DNA from: Kosakonia radicincitans DSM 16656
Lineage (GTDB): Bacteria; Pseudomonadota; Gammaproteobacteria; Enterobacterales; Enterobacteriaceae
Assembly: GCF_000280495.2 (NCBI RefSeq)
Contig: NZ_CP018016.1
Coordinates: forward strand, 1,612,001 to 1,676,000
Length of the DNA: 64,000 bases
Direction: 5' to 3'
Shown here piece by piece: positions 1 to 8,640 of the stretch. The translations under genes and the position numbers were made by a program. The stretch's first letter is position 1; each line of letters begins with the position of its first letter. Below the pieces are notes generated by a model. It searched no databases. It was not told where the DNA came from and saw nothing but the letters and a program-made list of their open reading frames with translations.

Positions 1-205
1 GGTCGGCAGCAGCTACAGCCTGAGCTGGAAGGCACAGGATGGTCGCACGCTCAATTACACCCTGCGTACCGAAGCGGGAGAAGGCCCGCTGGTGCTGCTG
101 AAGCTGCGCAATTTCCATCTGCCGGAAACCATCTTCAGCACCTCCGGTATCGCACCGTCAGGCCAGGTCGCCAGTGCGAACAGCGATGCAGAGGAGGTCT
201 ACTGA
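1..205 (+). CDS. tssM: TssM (IcmF/VasK) type VI secretion membrane protein, C-terminal end only
   Basis: The window opens inside an open frame (codons from base 2) that runs 67 codons to a TGA whose last base is the A of the next gene's ATG. The visible end includes the residues SYSLSWKAQDGRTLNY and a Leu/Phe-rich beta-type tail, as expected for the C-terminal domain of the inner-membrane TssM protein, which with TssJ and TssL makes the type VI membrane complex. The identity rests mainly on position, directly upstream of tssA and tssF in the usual enterobacterial order. Most of the gene lies outside the window. Confidence 0.7.
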   Translation, partial: VGSSYSLSWKAQDGRTLNYTLRTEAGEGPLVLLKLRNFHLPETIFSTSGIAPSGQVASANSDAEEVY

Positions 206-1800
206 TGAGCACACTCAATGCCCTCCTCAGTGCCTGCCAGACTGAACAGGCTTCACTGCTTGCCGCCACCCGTGAGCGTGTGGCGCAGTGGGACAGCTGG
301 CTGCAACCGTTATCCGGGTCATCACCTGTTGGTGATGACCCGGGCTATGACGATGATTTCCAGCAGATGCGCGAGGAGGTCAACAAACTCTCAGGCGCAG
401 ATACCGAACTCATCTGTCGTCTGGCAGAAAAACTACTCACCACCACCGCCAAAGACATTCGCGTGGCGACGTATTACTGCTGGGCTAAATTGCATCGTGA
501 AGGCGAGCAGGGGCTGGTTGAAGGGCTTGAACTGCTGGCTGGCTTGCTTGAACGTTTTGGCACACAACTGCACCCGCAGCGTGACCGCAGCCGTAAGGCG
601 GCACTGGAATGGCTGGCAGGATCGCGCGTGACCGACTCGCTTTCCCTGTACCCGGAAGTGGTCAGAGAAGAGGCGATGCGTACCACCGGAGCGCTGCTGC
701 TGATAGCCGGGCTTACCGAAAACGATCCGGATGAAACCCGTCCTGAACTCAATGCGCTATACGGCGCGCTGGAAAGCCGTTTGCAGAAAGCGGGCGGCGT
801 GGATGCGGTGGTACCGCAGAACGCCAGTACCAGCGAAACCCCTTCGGCTGCCAGCCACAGTGATGCCCCGTCAATCGGACGCATCACGTCCGGTCAGGAT
901 TTGCTGGCCCAGGCCCGCACCCTCACCGAATACCTGCGTGAGCAGCCAGATGGCTGGCTGTCAGCACACCATCTGATGAAGAGCCTGCGTCACGACACCC
1001 TGCGGGCCATTCCGGCCCCGGATGCGCAGGGACGTACGCGCATCGAACCGCCAAGGGCGGATCAGCGCGCGTTACTCAAACGCCTCTACCTGCAGCAGAA
1101 CTGGGCTGAAATGCTGGAAACGGCCGACAGCACCTTTTCCCGCGGAGCCAATCACCTGTGGCTGGATTTGCAGTGGTACATCCACCAGGCGTTGACGAAA
1201 TCAGGTCAGGACACCCTGGCTGACATTATTGCTGTCGATCTGAAAGGGCTGTTGTCGCGCCTGTCCGGGCTGGAGACGCTGGCGTTCAGTGACGGCACGC
1301 CGTTTGCGGACGAAGTGACGCTGAACTGGATCCAGCAGAGTGTGCTGGACACCGTCGGCGGGTGGGGCAATGAGACCCCAGCCGCTCCGATCACCGCCGG
1401 TAATGATGACATTCTGGCGCTGGAGCCGGAAGCCGTGGCGCTGGCCGACAGCGAAGGCCCGGATGCCGCGCTGGGCTGGTTGCAGACCCGGCCGGGCATG
1501 ACCACCGATCGTCAGAAGTGGCTGTTGCGTCTGCTGATGGGACGAATTGCTGAGCAGTACGGTAAAAATGACCTGGCGGTGCACCTGTTTGCAGAACTGG
1601 GTGAACGTGCCAGAGAAGTGACCCTCAGTGACTGGGAGCCTGAGCTGTTGTTTGAGGTTCAGGCCCGCCATCTGAAACTCCTGCGCCTGAAAGCCGGTCG
1701 CAGTGAGGCTGATAAGGCCCGCCTTACGCCGGTAATGGACCAGTTACTTGCCGGACTGATCGCCGTCGATCCTGCCCGTGCCGCCGTGCTTTGCGGTTAA
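205..1800 (+). CDS. tssA: TssA, type VI secretion baseplate/tail-assembly protein (ImpA family)
   Basis: The protein is 531 aa. Its N-terminal third matches the ImpA_N domain, with the signature PVGDDPGYDDDF at residues 41-52 and a helical stretch rich in Trp and Leu to about residue 150. The C-terminal part is helical and resembles the VasJ-type tail domain. TssA proteins nucleate or cap the growing tail tube and sheath in the cytoplasm. The start overlaps the tssM stop (ATGA), so the two are translationally coupled. A Pro/Ala/Ser-rich linker near residues 205-225 separates the two halves. The long form belongs to one of several TssA classes; the exact class is not decided here. Confidence 0.93.
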   Translation: MSTLNALLSACQTEQASLLAATRERVAQWDSWLQPLSGSSPVGDDPGYDDDFQQMREEVNKLSGADTELICRLAEKLLTTTAKDIRVATYYCWAKLHREGEQGLVEGLELLAGLLERFGTQLHPQRDRSRKAALEWLAGSRVTDSLSLYPEVVREEAMRTTGALLLIAGLTENDPDETRPELNALYGALESRLQKAGGVDAVVPQNASTSETPSAASHSDAPSIGRITSGQDLLAQARTLTEYLREQPDGWLSAHHLMKSLRHDTLRAIPAPDAQGRTRIEPPRADQRALLKRLYLQQNWAEMLETADSTFSRGANHLWLDLQWYIHQALTKSGQDTLADIIAVDLKGLLSRLSGLETLAFSDGTPFADEVTLNWIQQSVLDTVGGWGNETPAAPITAGNDDILALEPEAVALADSEGPDAALGWLQTRPGMTTDRQKWLLRLLMGRIAEQYGKNDLAVHLFAELGERAREVTLSDWEPELLFEVQARHLKLLRLKAGRSEADKARLTPVMDQLLAGLIAVDPARAAVLCG

Positions 1801-1820
1801 ATCCACAGGAACAGAAATAA

Positions 1821-3584
1821 ATGGAAGATTTGACCCTGCGTTATTACGACGCGGAAATGCGTTACCTGCGTGAAGCGGCCAAAGAGTTTGCTCAGACCCA
1901 CCCGGACCGGGCCGCGATGCTGGATCTGGATAAGGCCGGGACACCCGATCCCTATGTTGAGCGACTGTTTGAAGGCTTTGCTTTCTCAATGGGACGGCTT
2001 CGGGAGAAGATCGACGACGACCTGCCGGAACTGACCGAGGGGCTGGTCAGCATGCTCTGGCCACACTACCTGCGTACCATTCCGTCGCTCTCGGTAGTGG
2101 CGTTCACGCCTGCACTTCAGGCCGTGAAGATGGCAGAAGTGATGCCCGCGGGACTGGAAGTGTACTCCCGCCCGGTGGGACCGAAAAACACGGTCTGTCG
2201 CTACCGCACCACCCGTGATGTGATGCTCAACCCGCTGAATATCTCTGGGGTGGCCATGACCACTGAGCCGGACGGGCGCTCGTTGCTGCGGATGCGTTTT
2301 GCCTGCAGCACCCAGGCGGACTGGTCCCATGCTGACCTCAGCCACCTGAGTCTCTTTCTCGGGGCGGATGCGCCCGTCAGCAGTCAGCTGCACCTGATGC
2401 TGACCAAACGGCAGGCTGCTTTGTATATGCGCCTGCCCGGGCAGACTGACCGTATTCGCCTCGACGGGTACTTCTCGCCGGGGGGATTTGCGGAGGAGGA
2501 TGGGCTGTGGCCGAAGGGCGATACTGCCTTCAGTGGTTACCAGCTGCTGCTGGAGTATTTCACCTTCCGTGACAAGTTTATGTTTGTCCACCTCAACGGC
2601 CTGGATGGCATTACACCGCCTGCCGGAGCGGAGTATTTCGACATCGAAGTCGTGTTCAGCACGCCGTGGTCATCAGAGCTTCCGGTCACCGATGACGCGG
2701 TTCGTCTGCACTGTGTGCCGGTGATCAACTTGTTCACGTTGGAAGCCGACCCGCTCACCATTACCGGGCTTGAAAGCGAGTACCTTCTGCGTCCTAAACG
2801 TCTGCAGGATGGACACACTGAGATTTATTCGGTGGATTCGGTCACTGGCTCAAACCGCACCAGTGATGCCGAATACGTGCCGTTCAGCAGCTTCAGGCAC
2901 AAGGGCGGTATGATGCGCCGTCATGCACCACCCCGTTACTACCACACCCGGGTGAAGCGCAGCGTGACCGGGCTGTATGACACCTGGCTTATTCTTGGTG
3001 GGCACCAGTGGGAAGATGACTGTCTGTTTGAGCGTGAAGCTGTCTCGCTGCAAATCACCGGCACCAACGGTCAGTTACCACGCAGGGCACTACAGAGCAC
3101 GCTGCTTGACCGCTGTGAGCAGGTGGTCAGTACACAACTTTCAGTACGCAACCTCTGCAAACCAACGCTGCCAGTCTATCCGCCTTCTGAAGACCGTTTT
3201 CACTGGCGGGTGCTGAGCCACCTGGGATCCGGGTTCCTGAACATGATGAGTACTGCCGAAGTGCTGCGCGGGACGCTGGCGCTCTATAACTGGCAGGAAG
3301 ATGAACTGAACACCCGGCGTCTGGAGGCGATTCAGCATGTGGAGCACCATCGCCTTCAACGCTTTGAACAGGGCTACCTGCTGCGGGGGCTGGATATCGA
3401 AGTAACCCTCGACAGCAACGGTTTCACCGGTGAGGGTGACATTCACCTGTTCGGTGAAATGCTCAACCGATTCTTTGCGTTGTATGCCGATATGAACCAG
3501 TTCAACCAGCTCACCCTCATTGTTCAGCCAGAAGGAAAATGCACCCGGTGGAAAGAGAATCACAGTCCGCGTCTGCCCGGCTGA
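1821..3584 (+). CDS. tssF: TssF, type VI secretion baseplate subunit (ImpG/VasA family)
   Basis: This 587-aa protein has the usual TssF length. The opening LRYYDAEMRYLREAAKEFA and the following HPDRAAMLDL are the conserved N-terminus of the family, and the RLFEGFAFSMGRLREKIDDD stretch is also typical. TssF forms the wedge of the cytoplasmic baseplate with TssG, TssE and TssK. The ATG follows tssA by 20 bp with an AGGAA-type ribosome site. The 3' end overlaps tssG by 46 bp. Confidence 0.96.
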   Translation: MEDLTLRYYDAEMRYLREAAKEFAQTHPDRAAMLDLDKAGTPDPYVERLFEGFAFSMGRLREKIDDDLPELTEGLVSMLWPHYLRTIPSLSVVAFTPALQAVKMAEVMPAGLEVYSRPVGPKNTVCRYRTTRDVMLNPLNISGVAMTTEPDGRSLLRMRFACSTQADWSHADLSHLSLFLGADAPVSSQLHLMLTKRQAALYMRLPGQTDRIRLDGYFSPGGFAEEDGLWPKGDTAFSGYQLLLEYFTFRDKFMFVHLNGLDGITPPAGAEYFDIEVVFSTPWSSELPVTDDAVRLHCVPVINLFTLEADPLTITGLESEYLLRPKRLQDGHTEIYSVDSVTGSNRTSDAEYVPFSSFRHKGGMMRRHAPPRYYHTRVKRSVTGLYDTWLILGGHQWEDDCLFEREAVSLQITGTNGQLPRRALQSTLLDRCEQVVSTQLSVRNLCKPTLPVYPPSEDRFHWRVLSHLGSGFLNMMSTAEVLRGTLALYNWQEDELNTRRLEAIQHVEHHRLQRFEQGYLLRGLDIEVTLDSNGFTGEGDIHLFGEMLNRFFALYADMNQFNQLTLIVQPEGKCTRWKENHSPRLPG

Positions 3585-4642
3585 TAGCGCAACTGGGCGA
3601 CCGGCTGCCGCACATGAATTTTTACCGTTTCTGTCAGCTACTGGAGCAGAGCCAGCCGGATAAACCGGTCACCGGCAGCACCTGGCAGGTACGCCATGAG
3701 CCGGTGCGCTTTCGGCCCCATCCGGGGATGGGCTTTCCGGCATCTGAAATCAAAGGGATTGAGCAGTCTGAGCATTCGCATCTGCCGCCGACGGTACGCA
3801 TAACCTTTATGGGGCTCTACGGCGTGGAATCCCCGCTGCCGACGCACTACATCGATGATATTACCCAACGCCGCGAAGGCTATGAAGCCACGGCGGACTT
3901 CCTCGATATCTTCAACCACCGGCTGATTGCCCAGTACTACCGTATCTGGCGTAAATATTCCTACCCGGCGACCTTCGAAGAGGGCGGTAAGGACAAAACC
4001 TCGCAGTACCTGCTGGGACTGGCCGGGCTCGGGATTAACGGCTGCACGGACAGTATCGCGACCCCGGCTTCGCGCTTTCTGGCACTGCTGCCGGTCATGT
4101 TGCTGCCGGGGCGTACCGCAGAAGGCATGGCCTCGCTGGTGCGCCTGCTGGCACCGGACACACAGGCGAAAATCTGGCACCACGACAAACGCCGTGTGCC
4201 ACTGAAAAAGCCACTGACCATGAGCGTCAGTCAGCCCGTCACCCTGACCAGCCGCCCGGTGATGGGTAACTATGCCACTGATGTGAACAGCCAGGTACTG
4301 ATGCGCCTGACCTCCACTAATCCGGAAGAAGTGCAGGGTTGGTTACCGGGCGGGGAGCTTCACACGGATTTAATGGCGCTGCTGCACGTGTATCTTGGGT
4401 CTCGCCTGGATGTCCGGCTGCAGTTGCGTGTCGACCGTAGCCTGCTGCCTGACGCGACAATGAGCGCTAAACCCAACGCCGGCGCAGTGCAACTGGGCCG
4501 CACCGCAGTGATGCGGCCGCTGAATGCAGTGAACACCGTCATCCACCCCAAAACCATAACCATCAATCTTGGCCGCTATGAGCGGGTACAGGAAAATATT
4601 CACCGCAGGGAGACCGATGAAGATGGCGATTACCGCTGGTAA
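3539..4642 (+). CDS. tssG: TssG, type VI secretion baseplate subunit (ImpH/VasB family)
   Basis: The protein is 367 aa. The N-terminal block MNFYRFCQLLEQ and the block PTVRITFMGLYGVESPLPTHY are conserved in TssG, which binds TssF in the baseplate wedge. The start at 3539 lies inside the end of tssF, preceded by AGAAGGAAA; a later start at residue 26 (Met of HMNFYRF) cannot be fully excluded but would remove family-typical residues. The 3' end overlaps tssJ. Confidence 0.95.
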   Translation: MHPVERESQSASARLIAQLGDRLPHMNFYRFCQLLEQSQPDKPVTGSTWQVRHEPVRFRPHPGMGFPASEIKGIEQSEHSHLPPTVRITFMGLYGVESPLPTHYIDDITQRREGYEATADFLDIFNHRLIAQYYRIWRKYSYPATFEEGGKDKTSQYLLGLAGLGINGCTDSIATPASRFLALLPVMLLPGRTAEGMASLVRLLAPDTQAKIWHHDKRRVPLKKPLTMSVSQPVTLTSRPVMGNYATDVNSQVLMRLTSTNPEEVQGWLPGGELHTDLMALLHVYLGSRLDVRLQLRVDRSLLPDATMSAKPNAGAVQLGRTAVMRPLNAVNTVIHPKTITINLGRYERVQENIHRRETDEDGDYRW

Positions 4643-5159
4643 ATTTCCTCTGGCTGCGCTGGCCGCTGGTATCACCTTGATGCTGGCGGGCTGCGGGCTG
4701 ACGCAAAAAGTGACAGACGGCACTGTTGCTGTGACCAAATCGATTTTTTACAAGCAGGTAAAAACTCTGCATCTGGATATTCGGGCCCGTGAGGCAGTGA
4801 ACAGCAATGCAGGCGGCGTGGCATTGTCGACGGTGGTGCGTATTTACCAGCTTAAAGACCGCAAAACCTTTGACACGACGGACTACCCGTCACTGTTCAG
4901 GGCGGACAGTCAGGCCATTAAAGCAGACCTGGTAGCTGAGAAAGATATCCGCCTTCAGCCGGGCGGGGCGGTGATGGTGGATATGCCGATGGATGAAAAT
5001 GCGCAGTATGTCGCAGTGGCTGGTATGTTTATGTCGCCGGACCAGGTGAACAACACCTGGCGGGTGGTGCTGAGCCGTGATGATCTCGATCCGGATAAAG
5101 CCCGGGTGATTGAGGCCGGTAACAACCGCCTGACCCTGAAGGCACTGAAAGATGATTGA
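4617..5159 (+). CDS. tssJ: TssJ, type VI secretion outer-membrane lipoprotein
   Basis: Read from ATG 4617 the protein is 180 aa, with a lipoprotein signal ending LMLAGCG (predicted lipidated Cys26). TssJ anchors the TssM periplasmic domain to the outer membrane. This start is preferred over the in-frame upstream ATG at 4569 because it has a CAGGGAG ribosome site at proper distance and gives a normal signal peptide. The gene overlaps the end of tssG by 26 bp and the start of tssE by 8 bp, consistent with one coupled operon. Confidence 0.95.
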   Translation: MKMAITAGKFPLAALAAGITLMLAGCGLTQKVTDGTVAVTKSIFYKQVKTLHLDIRAREAVNSNAGGVALSTVVRIYQLKDRKTFDTTDYPSLFRADSQAIKADLVAEKDIRLQPGGAVMVDMPMDENAQYVAVAGMFMSPDQVNNTWRVVLSRDDLDPDKARVIEAGNNRLTLKALKDD

Positions 5160-5604
5160 GTCATCCCGTCCCTCACTGTATGAAACTCTTTATGGCAACT
5201 TCACTGGCGGCTTTGACCTGCATCAGGTCAGCGAGCAGAACCAGGTCGTTTTGTCCGTACTTGACAACATGCAGCGCGTTCTCAACTGTCGCGCCGGCAC
5301 GCTGGCGCATCTGCCTGACTATGGGTTGCCCGATATGACGAAAATCCTGCAGGGAATGCCGGGAACGGCCCATGAGCTTATGGGCACATTGTCTGTCGTC
5401 CTGCTCAAATATGAGCCACGCCTGAAAAAGATAGGCGTCGTTCTGCTGGAGCAGAACGTCCCCGGCGAACTGCGCTATGCCATTGATGCTGAACTTAAAG
5501 GTATTGGCCTGGTGCGCTATGGCACGGAGTTTATGCCCGAAGGACGGGTGCTGTTGCGACATCTTAAGCAACAGCAATATCTCGACACGACAACCCGTAT
5601 GTAA
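5152..5604 (+). CDS. tssE: TssE, type VI secretion baseplate gp25-like protein
   Basis: This 150-aa protein matches the gp25-like domain shared with phage T4 baseplate wedges. Visible signatures are SLYETLYG near the start, the LPDYGLPDM segment at about residues 53-62 and the C-terminal beta-strand region ending in GRVLLRHLKQQ. TssE joins TssF and TssG at the sheath-baseplate junction. It overlaps tssJ by 8 bp and is the last of the tightly packed run; the next gene starts about 215 bp downstream. Confidence 0.95.
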   Translation: MIESSRPSLYETLYGNFTGGFDLHQVSEQNQVVLSVLDNMQRVLNCRAGTLAHLPDYGLPDMTKILQGMPGTAHELMGTLSVVLLKYEPRLKKIGVVLLEQNVPGELRYAIDAELKGIGLVRYGTEFMPEGRVLLRHLKQQQYLDTTTRM

Positions 5605-5628
5605 AGCCAGAGAATATCCTCTCAGTAA

Positions 5629-5805
5629 AATCTTGCTGTATATCAGCGATCACTGGAAGAAGCCCTGCTTACCGCTGAAGGTGCACACAGGGAAGATCTG
5701 CTAAGAGAGCGCTTTAAACTGGAACAAAAAATCCGGGATGTACATCGGCAATGTAGAAAGCTAAGCCGCATAAATAATAACCCTCCAGTGCTGCATATTA
5801 ATTAA
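5629..5805 (+). pseudogene. possible decayed coding fragment between tssE and the VasL-like gene
   Basis: A frame stays open for about 58 codons, from just after TAA 5626-5628 to TAA 5803-5805, but it has no ATG/GTG/TTG start near its beginning. The encoded stretch is strongly helical and charged, with residues such as SLEEALLTAEGAHREDLLRE followed by RFKLEQKIRDVHRQ. This looks more like coiled-coil protein than random DNA. It could be the remnant of a gene lost from the secretion cluster. An open frame of this length can also occur by chance, so the call is weak. Confidence 0.25.
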
Positions 5806-5819
5806 ATGGACAACTGGTC

Positions 5820-7202
5820 ATGAATGACATTCCCTACCGTAAAATTAAAACTGGCGGTGACCCACGCACGCTGGCGGATTATGAAGCTCTGCGCGATGAG
5901 CTGGGCAAACTGACCCATCCGGCTCGCCCGGATGTCAACTGGCAGCATGTAGAAAAACTCTGCCTCTCGCTGTTCGGGCAAAATGGCGTCGAACTGCAAA
6001 CTGCAGCCTGGTATACCCTTGCTCGAACCCAGCTGGCAGGGTTGCCCGGCCTTAATGAAGGTCTGGCAATACTGGAGGCTCTTATAAACCACCAGTGGGG
6101 AACGCTCTGGCCACAGCCGGTCCATACGCGGATGGAGATCCTCAGTAACCTGAGCCTGCGTCTACAGCAAGTGATGCGCACTCTGCCACTTAACTACAGT
6201 GACCTGAGCCAGCTTTACACAGCAGAACAGCAACTTACCAGCCTTGGAACGATCCTTGAGCGCCTGGAGCTTAAGCACCTGAGCCAGTTCGATACCTTGC
6301 GGACGCTGATGCACAATAATGCTGTCAGGCTGGAAAACAGCGACGGCGCATCGGGTTCCGGTGCTTTCGTTCAGCCCGCTATCCTGTTGCCCCCGGGGAT
6401 AATGGATGGCGCGAAAATAACGGCAGAAACCCCTTCTGCGCTACCTCTTCCAAAGAAAAATACAACGAGGTGGGTATATGTTCCCCAGCCGGAACATATA
6501 CCGAATGTGGACGTTCTGTCGGTGATACCGGCGCCGATAAAAAAATGGAAATTTTTCGCTGCGGGGATGTGTACCATGCTGGCGATCGGCGCTACAACGC
6601 TGTGGAGCTGGCACGTTTTGCACCAACCTGACCCGCTACAGGTTCAGCTTGCTGCATCTCTGGCACCGTTGCCTGTAACTCTCACCCCTGTGCAGCGGGA
6701 TTTGCTGAGCCAGCAGGCTCCTCTGGAGCAAGCCTTCATTACGCAGACACAGCAGCAACTTACCCGCCTGGAGAAACTTCCCCCTGACTGGAACATTGCC
6801 TACAGCCGGCAGTTAATTGAGCAGGCTCAGGCGCTGTGGCCGGAGCAGGCTAAATCCATTGTTTTACAATGGTATCAACAACTTAATGCCAGTGCGTTGT
6901 CAAAAGAAGACCTGGACGGCTGGCATCAGGGGATGACGAAGCTAAAGCAGCTGAGCGATCGATTGAACAGGCTGGACGAGCAGAAGGGAAGATACATGAC
7001 GGTCAGCGAACTGAAGTCAGTCGTATTTTCCGCCATGCAATCCTTTAATCAAACCATACCGGTCGAAGAACAATTGCGGGCACTGTCGCTGACCCCGGCT
7101 GGTCAGGCTTTGTCTTTGGCCGATAAGACCCGGCTGGAGATGCGTCTGAAGCAGCTGATTACCCGTTATGCAGAAATAAAGCAGACTGCGTCGGAAGAGT
7201 GA
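5820..7202 (+). CDS. ImpA_N/VasL-type type VI secretion protein with one membrane segment (TagA-like)
   Basis: The 460-aa protein has an N-terminal ImpA_N-like region at about residues 10-125, with the TGGDPRTLADYEALRDELGK motif that replaces the PVGDDP signature of TssA. After a Pro-rich linker comes one clear transmembrane segment at about residues 244-266 (FFAAGMCTMLAIGATTLW). The C-terminal region, residues 270-460, is helical and Gln-rich, as in the VasL domain family. Membrane-linked TssA-like proteins of the TagA group are known to stop or hold the distal end of the sheath; that role here is inferred. The ribosome site before ATG 5820 is poor. Confidence 0.8.
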   Translation: MNDIPYRKIKTGGDPRTLADYEALRDELGKLTHPARPDVNWQHVEKLCLSLFGQNGVELQTAAWYTLARTQLAGLPGLNEGLAILEALINHQWGTLWPQPVHTRMEILSNLSLRLQQVMRTLPLNYSDLSQLYTAEQQLTSLGTILERLELKHLSQFDTLRTLMHNNAVRLENSDGASGSGAFVQPAILLPPGIMDGAKITAETPSALPLPKKNTTRWVYVPQPEHIPNVDVLSVIPAPIKKWKFFAAGMCTMLAIGATTLWSWHVLHQPDPLQVQLAASLAPLPVTLTPVQRDLLSQQAPLEQAFITQTQQQLTRLEKLPPDWNIAYSRQLIEQAQALWPEQAKSIVLQWYQQLNASALSKEDLDGWHQGMTKLKQLSDRLNRLDEQKGRYMTVSELKSVVFSAMQSFNQTIPVEEQLRALSLTPAGQALSLADKTRLEMRLKQLITRYAEIKQTASEE

Positions 7203-7568
7203 ACATCATTTACAGGGAAGGGAACTCTGGTGATAAAAAACGTAACGCTGAGCAGGCGCAGAAGTCTAAAACAGGCGTTCCGGAGGGGGAGGGGATAAAG
7301 GGGCATCGATAGCCAGAGGACTTCTTCTTCGGTGACAACGATATTTCCCGGCCCCTTCTATAAGCCGTTCTGGTGTTCTACGGGAAAGGCATTTCGGCTT
7401 CCTCTGTTCTGACTGTGGATGCCGGATAGATATGTCACCAGAGCGAGCACCAAACAATTATGCCCTCACAGCGAAATAGAGGCTCATCAGGGTTGTATAA
7501 AAAACTGGCGGCACATTATTATAAGTGCGCATACTATATGTTTACTTATTAAGGCTGATGGGGATTTT
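7203..7568. other. 366-bp gap after the secretion cluster
   Basis: No convincing gene is seen. Short frames on both strands are broken by stops, and a 63-codon minus-strand frame (7266-7457) has low-complexity Pro/Arg content typical of a shadow. The right end (about 7505-7568) must hold the promoter of the SRPBCC-MarR unit. It is AT-rich and contains the inverted repeat ATAAGT (7521-7526) / ACTTAT (7544-7549) around CATACTATATG (7530-7540). Confidence 0.5.
7521..7549. promoter_or_regulatory. candidate MarR operator/promoter upstream of the SRPBCC-MarR unit
   Basis: Perfect 6-bp arms ATAAGT and ACTTAT flank an 17-bp AT-rich core with an inner CATA...TATG symmetry, 20 bp before the SRPBCC start codon. 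MarR-family repressors commonly bind such palindromes overlapping their own promoter. Assignment to the downstream MarR protein is inferred from proximity. Confidence 0.35.
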
Positions 7569-8000
7569 ATGAACAAAGATAACGTCTGGAGTAAATCCTT
7601 TACGCTCGCTGTAAACAGCAAGCCGAAAGCAATATGGCAGGCATTTATTGACATAGATAACTGGAAGCGATGGAACCCTGGCGTAAAGTCAATCACTATC
7701 GAGGGGCCATTTCATACGGGAACATGGTTCACGATGGAGTTACCGGAAGGTGATGTTGTTCGTAGCCAGCTTATCGATGTTTCTGAAGAAAAGTATTTTA
7801 TTGATGAGACCAGGGTAGATGAAACGCTGGTCAAAGTTGAACATCGTATTGAAGCATCAGGTACTGGTCACTGCATGTTGATTTATGCTATCAGCACGCA
7901 AGGTCCCCAGGCTCAGGCTTTCGGAGAGGGAATAAGCTCGGACTTCCCTGAAGTGATGGCGGGGCTGGCAAAATACCTTGCGGAAACAGGTTCAATGTAA
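7569..8000 (+). CDS. SRPBCC-fold (START/Bet v1-like) small protein
   Basis: The 143-aa protein has the SRPBCC pattern: an N-terminal strand FTLAVNSKPKAIWQAFIDI, then DIDNWKRWNPGVKSITIEGP, the family-typical W..WNP turn after the first helix. The fold makes a hydrophobic pocket for a lipid-like ligand or is used in polyketide-cyclase-like proteins. The ligand is unknown. The frame is open further upstream (to 7419), but ATG 7569 gives the domain start and is preceded by AAGGCTGATGGGG. It is directly followed by a MarR gene, so it may be that regulator's target. Confidence 0.8.
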   Translation: MNKDNVWSKSFTLAVNSKPKAIWQAFIDIDNWKRWNPGVKSITIEGPFHTGTWFTMELPEGDVVRSQLIDVSEEKYFIDETRVDETLVKVEHRIEASGTGHCMLIYAISTQGPQAQAFGEGISSDFPEVMAGLAKYLAETGSM

Positions 8001-8453
8001 ATGACATCTGAAAATAAGCCCCTTCCCAGCGCTTTCGAAGGGCCGGACGAGAGCCCCGGCTATTTACTGTGGAGAGTGTCAAATAGCTGGCAACGCGAAC
8101 AACGAAATGCCCTGCAACACTTAGGCCTGACACACACGCAGTTTGTCGTTCTGGCTGTAGCCAGTTGGTTTGAGGAAAAGGAGGCGCTGACACAAATACG
8201 GTTATCACAGCTAACCGGGAGCGACACGATGACGATATCCCAGGTTGTTCGTGTCCTTGAAAAGGCAGACTATCTGGAGCGTATTCCGCATCAAAAAGAC
8301 ACGCGTTCCAAAGTGATTAGGGTAACAAAAGCGGGGCGGGAGCTGGCTGAACAAGCCGTGCAGGTTGTAGAAGCCACCGATAAAAAATTTTTTATGCCGC
8401 TTGAGGATAATGGACAATCCCTGGTGACTTTGTTCCGAAAACTTCTCCGATAA
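8001..8453 (+). CDS. MarR-family transcriptional regulator
   Basis: The 150-aa protein has the MarR winged-helix core: LGLTHTQFVVLAVASWF, then IRLSQLTGSDTMTISQVVRV as the recognition helix region and the wing DYLERIPHQKDTRSKVIRVT. The D.R.K wing residues are the classic MarR signature. The ATG follows the stop codon of the SRPBCC gene with no gap, so the two are cotranscribed. MarR proteins usually repress their own operon and release DNA on binding a phenolic or oxidant signal; the signal here is unknown. Confidence 0.93.
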   Translation: MTSENKPLPSAFEGPDESPGYLLWRVSNSWQREQRNALQHLGLTHTQFVVLAVASWFEEKEALTQIRLSQLTGSDTMTISQVVRVLEKADYLERIPHQKDTRSKVIRVTKAGRELAEQAVQVVEATDKKFFMPLEDNGQSLVTLFRKLLR

Positions 8454-8570
8454 CCCCGAATCCTGCTGTTGGCGATGGAATAATAGGGGTGTAGTTAAGT
8501 GGGGCGATGGGATTTATGCAGTCGTGAGAGCTACTGTATAACATATTTGACGTATATTTTCGTACGGTTG

Positions 8571-8592
8571 GGCATCAGTTTCCACTGATGCC
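8571..8592. terminator. stem-loop between the MarR gene and the DUF1003 gene
   Basis: A perfect 9-bp stem GGCATCAGT/ACTGATGCC with a TTCC loop lies 118 bp after the MarR stop. The following bases (AAAGTTTTCG) are only partly T-rich, so it may be a weak terminator or an RNA element in the leader of the next gene. Confidence 0.4.
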
Positions 8593-8640
8593 AAAGTTTT
8601 CGTCGATGCCGACAATGCCCCGCAGCAGGAAGTTTTTGAT

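Noticed and set aside
7266..7457. 63-codon minus-strand frame in the gap after the secretion cluster
   Set aside because: Low-complexity Pro/Arg-rich sequence, no start context, no family.
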